Positions 6,337-10,801 of a stretch of DNA of 10,801 nt are shown one piece after another. A program made the translations under genes and the position numbers. Source of the DNA: an uncultured Clostridia bacterium (GTDB lineage Bacteria > Bacillota > Clostridia > Oscillospirales > Ruminococcaceae); NCBI GenBank assembly GCA_944388825.1, contig CALXKG010000141.1:1-10801 (forward strand). Direction: 5' to 3'. The first letter of the stretch is position 1. Every line of letters starts with the position of its first letter. The notes under the pieces were generated by a model that worked only from the letters and a program-made list of their open reading frames with translations, was not told the origin of the DNA and searched no databases.

Positions 6337-6846
6337 ATGCGGATACTCGGAATAGACCCTGGATACGCGATCGTCGGGGCCGGGGTCGTCGAATATAACG
6401 GCCACAGCTTCAGGACGCTGGAATACGGGGCGATCACGACTCCGGCCGGGACCGCTTTCCCGGCCCGGCTTCAGATGATCTACAGCCAGATGCAGGAGCT
6501 GCTCCTGCTGTACAAGCCGGAGTCGATGGCGGTGGAAAAGCTCTATTTCAATACCAACACAACGACCGCCATCGACGTCGCCCAGGCGCGGGGGGTTATC
6601 CTCCTTGCGGCCCAGGAGGCGGGGGTGCCGGTTTACGAATATACGCCGCTGCAGGTCAAACAGGCGGTCGTCGGCTATGGCCGTGCGGAAAAGCACCAGG
6701 TGATCGAGATGACCAAAAAGCTCCTCTCCCTCACCCGGACGCCGAAGCCGGACGATGTCGCGGACGCGCTGGCGATCGCCATCTGCCACGCCCACAGCGC
6801 GCCCGGGCCCGCCGCCCGGCAGCTGATGGCGGCGCTTGGAAGGTAA
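6337..6846 (+). CDS. ruvC: Holliday junction resolvase RuvC
   Basis: A 169-residue endonuclease that nicks Holliday junctions symmetrically, working with the RuvAB branch-migration motor. It has the RNase H-like fold with the expected acidic active site: Asp7 in ILGIDPG, Glu67 in AVEKLYF, and Asp140 and Asp143 in PDDVADALA. Other family marks are FNTNTTTAIDVAQARG and the junction-contact segment QVKQAVVGYGRAEKHQV. I use the ATG at 6337, behind a GGAAGGGGCGGGA ribosome site; the upstream in-frame GTG at 6265 lies inside the promoter. It opens a run of six genes on the same strand. ruvA begins 15 bp after its stop. Length and all catalytic residues are normal. Confidence 0.97.
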   Translation: MRILGIDPGYAIVGAGVVEYNGHSFRTLEYGAITTPAGTAFPARLQMIYSQMQELLLLYKPESMAVEKLYFNTNTTTAIDVAQARGVILLAAQEAGVPVYEYTPLQVKQAVVGYGRAEKHQVIEMTKKLLSLTRTPKPDDVADALAIAICHAHSAPGPAARQLMAALGR

Positions 6847-6861
6847 CAGGGGGAAAGTAGG

Positions 6862-7464
6862 ATGATATACAGCGTACACGGGCGGCTCACCCATATTGAG
6901 CCGAACCTGGCGGTTGTCGAATGCGGCGGCGTCGGGTACGGGGTGCGGACGTCGGCGGTGACGGTTTCGCGGCTCCCGGCCATCGGGGAGGAGGTCACCC
7001 TTTACACCTACCTCCATGTGACCGACGCCGGGATCGACCTGTTCGGCTTTTCGGACGGATACGAGCTCAGCTGTTTTAAGATGCTGCTGGGCGTCACCCG
7101 GGTCGGTCCCAAGGCGGCGCTGGGGGTTTTGTCCAGCGTGACGGCCGAACAGTTTGCGATGGCGGTCGCGGCGGGGGATTATAAGACCCTGGCCAAAGCG
7201 CCCGGCCTCGGCAGCAAGACCGCCCAGCGGATTGTCCTGGAGCTTAAGGACAAGCTCCAAAAAGAAAAGGGCCTTACCGGCATCGAGCTGCCCGATTTTA
7301 CCCCGGCGCAGCAGAGCTCCAACGCCGGGGAGGCGATCAGCGCGCTGGTCGTCCTGGGTTATACCCAGGGGGAGGCGGCATCCGCCGTCATGCCGCTTGA
7401 CCCGTCGACGCCGGTGGAGGATATGATCAAAAAAGCCCTGCAAACGCTTGCCGGGCTGAACTGA
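6862..7464 (+). CDS. ruvA: Holliday junction DNA-binding protein RuvA
   Basis: A 200-residue protein that binds four-way junctions as a tetramer and loads RuvB. Domain I is the N-terminal OB-fold (MIYSVHGRLTHIEPNLAVVE, about 1-64). Two helix-hairpin-helix motifs follow: VTRVGPKAALGVL (about 78-90) and APGLGSKTAQRIV (about 113-125). After a variable linker (about 140-150), domain III, which contacts RuvB (about 150-200), ends the protein with ISALVVLGYTQGEA and VEDMIKKALQTL. The ATG is preceded by GGGGGAAAGTAGG. It sits between ruvC and ruvB with gaps of 15 and 16 bp, the standard ruvCAB order. Nothing is odd in it. Confidence 0.97.
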   Translation: MIYSVHGRLTHIEPNLAVVECGGVGYGVRTSAVTVSRLPAIGEEVTLYTYLHVTDAGIDLFGFSDGYELSCFKMLLGVTRVGPKAALGVLSSVTAEQFAMAVAAGDYKTLAKAPGLGSKTAQRIVLELKDKLQKEKGLTGIELPDFTPAQQSSNAGEAISALVVLGYTQGEAASAVMPLDPSTPVEDMIKKALQTLAGLN

Positions 7465-7466
7465 GT

Positions 7467-7483
7467 GGGGAGGGGATCGTTTG
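7467..7483 (+). promoter_or_regulatory. Ribosome binding site that sets the ruvB TTG start
   Basis: GGGGAGGGG (7467-7475) lies 5 nt before TTG at 7481. The later in-frame ATG codons (7505 and 7520) have no purine-rich site before them, so the TTG is preferred. Confidence 0.7.
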
Positions 7484-8545
7484 TTCCAGTCGCAGTACCG
7501 TCAAATGGAAGACGATGAAATGGACCTTGAAAACCGGATCACCGCGCCGGAATTTACACCGGAAGACGCCGACACCGAGTTTTCCCTCCGTCCCCGTACC
7601 CTTTCGGAGTATATCGGGCAGGACAAGGCGAAGGAGAACCTTTCGGTCTATATTGAGGCGGCGAAAAAGCGAGGGGACGCGTTGGACCATGTGCTGCTTT
7701 ACGGGCCGCCCGGCCTCGGCAAAACGACTTTGTCCCAGATCATCGCCAACGAGATGCACACAAATCTGAAGATTACCTCCGGCCCGGCGATTGAAAAGCA
7801 GGGGGATCTGGCGGCGCTTCTGACCAATCTGGCAGACGGCGACGTCCTCTTTATCGACGAGATCCACCGGCTCCCCAAACAGGTGGAAGAGGTGCTTTAT
7901 CCGGCGATGGAAGACTTTGCCCTCGATATCATCATTGGCAAAGGCCCTTCCGCCCGGTCGATCCGTGTGAACCTCGCCCATTTTACGCTGGTCGGCGCGA
8001 CGACGCGGGCGGGCCAGCTGACCGCTCCGCTGCGGGACCGTTTCGGCGTCATTTTAAAGCTGGAGCTTTACCAGCCGGAGGACCTGCAGAAGATCATCCT
8101 CCGCTCGGCTGGCATCCTCGGCGTCCCCTGTGAGCCGGACGGAGCGCTGGAACTGGCGCGGCGTTCCCGCGGGACGCCGCGTATTGCCAACCGGCTGCTG
8201 CGGCGGGTGCGGGACTTCGCCGACATCCTCGGCACCGGCACCATCACCCGGGAGATCGTCCGCACCGCCCTGGAGCGGCAGGAAATTGACGAGCTGGGGC
8301 TGGACAATGTCGACCGGCGGATGATGCGGGCGATCATCGAGAACTTTGACGGCGGACCGGTGGGGCTGGATACGCTGGCGGCCATCCTCGGGGAAGAGGC
8401 GGTCACGATTGAAGACGTCTACGAGCCTTATCTGATGCAGTTGGGCTTTTTAAACCGCACCCCCCGCGGGCGGTGCGCGACCGACCGGGCCTACCGGCAT
8501 CTGGGCCTTGCCCGAAATGGGCAGCAGCTGCTGCCCACCAAATAA
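7481..8545 (+). CDS. ruvB: Holliday junction branch migration ATPase RuvB
   Basis: A 354-residue AAA+ helicase motor that forms hexameric rings on DNA and drives branch migration with RuvA. Visible parts: an acidic, variable N-terminal extension (1-35); FSLRPRTLSEYIGQ; Walker A GPPGLGKT (75-82); Walker B LFIDEIH (123-129); and sensor 1 GATTRAG (172-178). APLRDRFG, the small lid domain with SRGTPRIANRLLRRVRDF (sensor 2), and a C-terminal winged helix ending GFLNRTPRGR complete it. It is about 20 residues longer than many homologues (around 334), all at the N-terminus; starting at Met14 would give a more usual length. The TTG start is supported by a strong ribosome site. The final codons contain a 20-bp perfect palindrome (8518-8537). 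Confidence 0.96.
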   Translation: MFQSQYRQMEDDEMDLENRITAPEFTPEDADTEFSLRPRTLSEYIGQDKAKENLSVYIEAAKKRGDALDHVLLYGPPGLGKTTLSQIIANEMHTNLKITSGPAIEKQGDLAALLTNLADGDVLFIDEIHRLPKQVEEVLYPAMEDFALDIIIGKGPSARSIRVNLAHFTLVGATTRAGQLTAPLRDRFGVILKLELYQPEDLQKIILRSAGILGVPCEPDGALELARRSRGTPRIANRLLRRVRDFADILGTGTITREIVRTALERQEIDELGLDNVDRRMMRAIIENFDGGPVGLDTLAAILGEEAVTIEDVYEPYLMQLGFLNRTPRGRCATDRAYRHLGLARNGQQLLPTK

Positions 8546-8571
8546 ATAAGCGTAAGGAATGATATTACCTC

Positions 8572-9441
8572 ATGAGAGCAGCGGAAAACTGGCAGGACTA
8601 CGCCCTTTTAGACGCCTCGTCCGGCGAGAAGCTGGAACGGTGGGGACGGGTGACGCTGATCCGCCCCGACCCCCAGATCATCTGGAAGACCGAGCGGACC
8701 GCCCCCGGCTGGAACCGGGCGGACGCCCATTACTTCCGTTCCAGGACCGGCGGCGGCCACTGGGAGTATGCCCATAAACTGCCGGAGAGCTGGACGGTTT
8801 CATATAATGGACTCACCTTTAAAATTGCGCCGACCGGCTTTAAGCACACCGGCCTTTTCCCCGAGCAGGCGGTCAACTGGGACCTGTTCCAGAAGCTGAT
8901 CCGGGAAGCCGGGCGGCCGGTCTCGGTTTTAAACCTCTTTGCCTATACCGGCGGCGCGACCCTTGCCTGCCTTCAGGCGGGGGCCAGCGTCTGCCATGTG
9001 GACGCCTCCAAAGGGATGGTCCAGTGGGCGCGGGAAAACGCCGAGCTGTCGGGGCTTACCGGCAAGCCGGTGCGCTGGATCGTCGACGACTGCGAGAAAT
9101 TCATCCGGCGGGAACTGCGGCGGGGCAGGCAGTACGACGCGATCATCCTTGACCCGCCTTCCTACGGCCGGGGTCCCGGCGGCGAGGTCTGGCAGCTGGA
9201 GGAGAAGGTCTACGACCTGATCGCCCTTTGCGGCGCGCTGCTGTCGGATACCCCGCTTTTTACCGCCATCAGTTCCTATAATACCGGCCTGCCGGCGTCG
9301 GTCATGGCCTATATGCTGGGCGCCGTGATCGGGAAAAAGCGGGGCGGAGCGGTCCGGTCGGACGAGATCGGCCTGCCGGTCAAAGAGAGCGGGCTCATAA
9401 TGCCCTGCGGCGCGGTCGCTGTCTGGACGGCCGGGAATTAA
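8572..9441 (+). CDS. Class I SAM-dependent methyltransferase, RlmI/RlmK-like
   Basis: A 289-residue methyltransferase with a Rossmann AdoMet fold. Motif I is VLNLFAYTGGATL (119-131), with the acidic ribose contact HVDAS (Asp144). A second acidic site is VDDCEKF (172-173), and motif IV is LDPPSYGRG (193-201). DPPSYG and NLFAYTGG are typical of the RlmI/RlmK group that methylates C5 of cytosine or N7 of guanine in 23S rRNA, so RNA is the likely substrate. The N-terminal 90 residues are a short strand-rich segment ending FKHTGLFPEQAVNWD; the PUA domain of E. coli RlmI is not visible. The start is ATG at 8572, with AAGGA about 13 nt upstream, a weak spacing. It lies 26 bp after ruvB and 25 bp before the ECF ATPase gene, so it is probably co-transcribed. 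The target base is not known. Confidence 0.82.
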   Translation: MRAAENWQDYALLDASSGEKLERWGRVTLIRPDPQIIWKTERTAPGWNRADAHYFRSRTGGGHWEYAHKLPESWTVSYNGLTFKIAPTGFKHTGLFPEQAVNWDLFQKLIREAGRPVSVLNLFAYTGGATLACLQAGASVCHVDASKGMVQWARENAELSGLTGKPVRWIVDDCEKFIRRELRRGRQYDAIILDPPSYGRGPGGEVWQLEEKVYDLIALCGALLSDTPLFTAISSYNTGLPASVMAYMLGAVIGKKRGGAVRSDEIGLPVKESGLIMPCGAVAVWTAGN

Positions 9442-9466
9442 GCCTTTGCCGTGAAAAGGAGATAAA

Positions 9467-10327
9467 ATGGAGAAAAAGGAGATCACCGTCTCCGGGCTGA
9501 CCTTCGTCTACCCGGGGGACGAAGAGGGGATGCCGGGACAGGTCGTCCTGCGGGACTTAAACCTCCGGATCAAGGCGGGGGAGTTCGTCGCGGTGCTGGG
9601 GCACAACGGCTCCGGTAAATCGACCCTCGCCAAGCACTTTAACGCGATTTTGCTGCCGACCGAAGGGGATGTCGTGGTCTGCGGCATCAACACCAAAGAT
9701 GAAGACCGGCTGTTCGACATCCGCCAGCAGGTTGGGATGGTTTTCCAAAACCCCGACAACCAGATCGTCGCGACGATCGTCGAGGAGGACGTCGCCTTTG
9801 CGCTGGAAAACCTCGGCGTGCCGCCTGCGGAGATCCGCCGCCGGGTAGACGAAGCTCTGAGGGCAGTCGATATGTACGCTTACCGGGAACATGCGCCCCA
9901 TCAGCTGTCCGGCGGACAGAAACAACGGGTCGCGATCGCCGGCATCCTCGCGATGCGGCCGGAGTTCATAATTCTGGACGAGCCGACCGCGATGCTCGAC
10001 CCCCAGGGCCGCCGGGAGGTGCTGCGGACGGTTAAGGAGCTAAACCGCGACTCCGGCGCTACCGTTGTCCTCATCACCCATTATATGGACGAGGCGGTGC
10101 AGGCGGGGCGGGTTGTCGTTGTCGACGACGGGAAGATCCTCCGGGACGGCACGCCGGAAGAGGTGTTTACCCAGGTGGAACTGCTGAAAAGCGTCGGTTT
10201 GGACGTCCCGCAGGTCACAGAGCTGGTCTATGAGCTGCGGAAGGCGGGGGTTGACCTGCCGCAGAATATCCTTACGGAGGATGCGTGTTATCAGGCGCTG
10301 AAAAAGCTGCTGCAGGCTGCCGTATAA
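9467..10327 (+). CDS. ecfA1: ECF transporter ATPase, EcfA1 type
   Basis: A 286-residue cytoplasmic ABC ATPase that, with a second ATPase and the membrane protein EcfT, powers uptake through vitamin- or metal-specific S components. Motifs: aromatic YPGDEEG in the A-loop region, Walker A GHNGSGKST (45-53), the Q-loop with Gln94 in VFQNPDNQIVATIVEEDVAF (the EcfA1-type continuation), and signature LSGGQ (147-151). Walker B FIILDE is at 167-172, followed by the D-loop MLDPQGR and H-loop His205. The long C-terminal helical tail (about 230-286) is typical of EcfA proteins. A strong AAAGGAGA site lies 5 nt before the ATG. The next ATPase starts 18 bp downstream, giving the usual ecfA1-ecfA2 pair. The substrate is set by S components not seen here. 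Confidence 0.95.
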   Translation: MEKKEITVSGLTFVYPGDEEGMPGQVVLRDLNLRIKAGEFVAVLGHNGSGKSTLAKHFNAILLPTEGDVVVCGINTKDEDRLFDIRQQVGMVFQNPDNQIVATIVEEDVAFALENLGVPPAEIRRRVDEALRAVDMYAYREHAPHQLSGGQKQRVAIAGILAMRPEFIILDEPTAMLDPQGRREVLRTVKELNRDSGATVVLITHYMDEAVQAGRVVVVDDGKILRDGTPEEVFTQVELLKSVGLDVPQVTELVYELRKAGVDLPQNILTEDACYQALKKLLQAAV

Positions 10328-10345
10328 AGAAAGGCGGAAACGGTC

Positions 10346-10801
10346 TTGGTCATTTCTACAGAACATTTAACCTATACCTACAGCCCCGGCACCCCGTTTG
10401 AAAAGGTGGCGGTCCGGGACGTTTCGCTCACCATCGGCAGCGGGGAGATGGTTGGGGTCATCGGCCACACCGGTTCCGGCAAGTCGACGCTGATCCAGCA
10501 CCTAAACGGCCTTTTAAAGCCGACCTCCGGGCGGGTATTGCTGGACGGCCGGGACATCTGGGGCGAGGGGAGCGATATCCGGCAGGTCCGGTTCCATGTC
10601 GGACTGGTCTTCCAGTATCCCGAGTACCAGCTGTTCGAGGAGACGGTTTATAAAGATATCGCCTTCGGGCCGAAAAATATGGGTCTGGACGATCAGGAGA
10701 TCGACAAGCGGGTGCATGAGGCGGCGGCCTTTGCAGGGCTCCCGGAGGAGCTGCTGGACAAGAGCCCCTTCGAGCTGTCGGGCGGCCAGAAGAGCCGGGC
10801 G
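10346..10801 (+). CDS. ecfA2: ECF transporter ATPase, EcfA2 type (5' part, cut by window end)
   Basis: The first 152 codons of a second ABC ATPase, open to the last base of the window. The protein begins (TTG)VISTEHLTYTYSPG, with Walker A GHTGSGKST (40-48) and the Q-loop VFQYPEYQLFEETVYKDIAFGPKNMG (Gln90), which is characteristic of EcfA2. It then has LSGGQ (144-148). Walker B and the D- and H-loops lie off-window. The only start near the expected N-terminus is TTG at 10346, with AAAGGCGG about 8 nt upstream; the next in-frame ATG would remove the first strands. It would pair with EcfA1 to form the asymmetric ATPase dimer that holds EcfT. The residues after the signature are KSRA rather than the common KRRV or MRRV, a mild variation. 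Confidence 0.93.
   Translation, partial: MVISTEHLTYTYSPGTPFEKVAVRDVSLTIGSGEMVGVIGHTGSGKSTLIQHLNGLLKPTSGRVLLDGRDIWGEGSDIRQVRFHVGLVFQYPEYQLFEETVYKDIAFGPKNMGLDDQEIDKRVHEAAAFAGLPEELLDKSPFELSGGQKSRA

Noticed and set aside
6121..7443. Long minus-strand open frame opposite ruvC and ruvA
   Set aside because: Low-complexity Arg/Gly/Pro/His-rich translation typical of antisense GC-rich DNA. The + strand holds unmistakable ruvC and ruvA.
1..10801. CRISPR array, tRNA/rRNA, IS element, prophage or toxin-antitoxin system
   Set aside because: No spaced direct repeats, no cloverleaf, no transposase-like frame with terminal repeats and no paired small genes were seen; the window is housekeeping in content.

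Overview
The window looks like a piece of chromosome from a GC-rich, endospore-forming member of the Firmicutes, most likely class Clostridia (Oscillospirales-like). This rests on several things: SigA-type -35/-10 promoters, strong purine-rich Shine-Dalgarno sites, TTG starts, the tail of a SleB-type cell-wall hydrolase, and a two-ATPase EcfA1/EcfA2 transporter module. By eye the GC content is about 60%. The lineage is an inference from gene content and style; no rRNA or marker gene fixes it. All genes are ordinary in length and motifs, and I see no IS element, prophage, CRISPR array, tRNA or rRNA.

Layout. (1) Positions 1-218 hold the 3' end of a SleB/CwlJ-family hydrolase on the + strand. 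It faces a minus-strand phosphoribosyltransferase-fold gene (334-972), with a GC-rich terminator hairpin between them. (2) A 246-bp divergent intergenic region (973-1218) carries a consensus-like promoter for each direction and a 7-4-7 dyad between them. (3) A methionine/one-carbon operon runs on the + strand: metF, a stand-alone methionine synthase reactivation-domain protein, and a short metH. The first two overlap by 8 bp and metH follows after 1 bp. It ends at a hairpin shared with the convergent PHP phosphatase gene (5197-6015, minus). (4) A 321-bp divergent region (6016-6336) has a promoter for each side, three A5/T5 dyads and a strong hairpin at the start of the ruv transcript. (5) A long + strand run follows: ruvC, ruvA, ruvB, a class I SAM methyltransferase, ecfA1 and a second ECF ATPase gene cut by the window end. 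The gaps are 15-26 bp and contain no visible terminator, so this is probably one transcription unit.

How the genes work together. MetF makes 5-methyltetrahydrofolate. The cobalamin-dependent MetH uses it to methylate homocysteine, and the small upstream protein probably restores MetH when its cobalamin becomes oxidised. RuvA, RuvB and RuvC branch-migrate and resolve Holliday junctions. EcfA1 and EcfA2 are the ATPase pair that powers ECF vitamin or metal uptake; the EcfT gene probably lies just beyond the window. Cobalamin import by an ECF transporter would suit a B12-dependent MetH, but nothing here shows the substrate.

I found no clearly new biological system. The points most worth a second look are the phosphoribosyltransferase-like protein that has lost the acidic PRPP-binding pair, the dyad between the divergent promoters upstream of metF, and the cluster of A/T-tract dyads upstream of ruvC.
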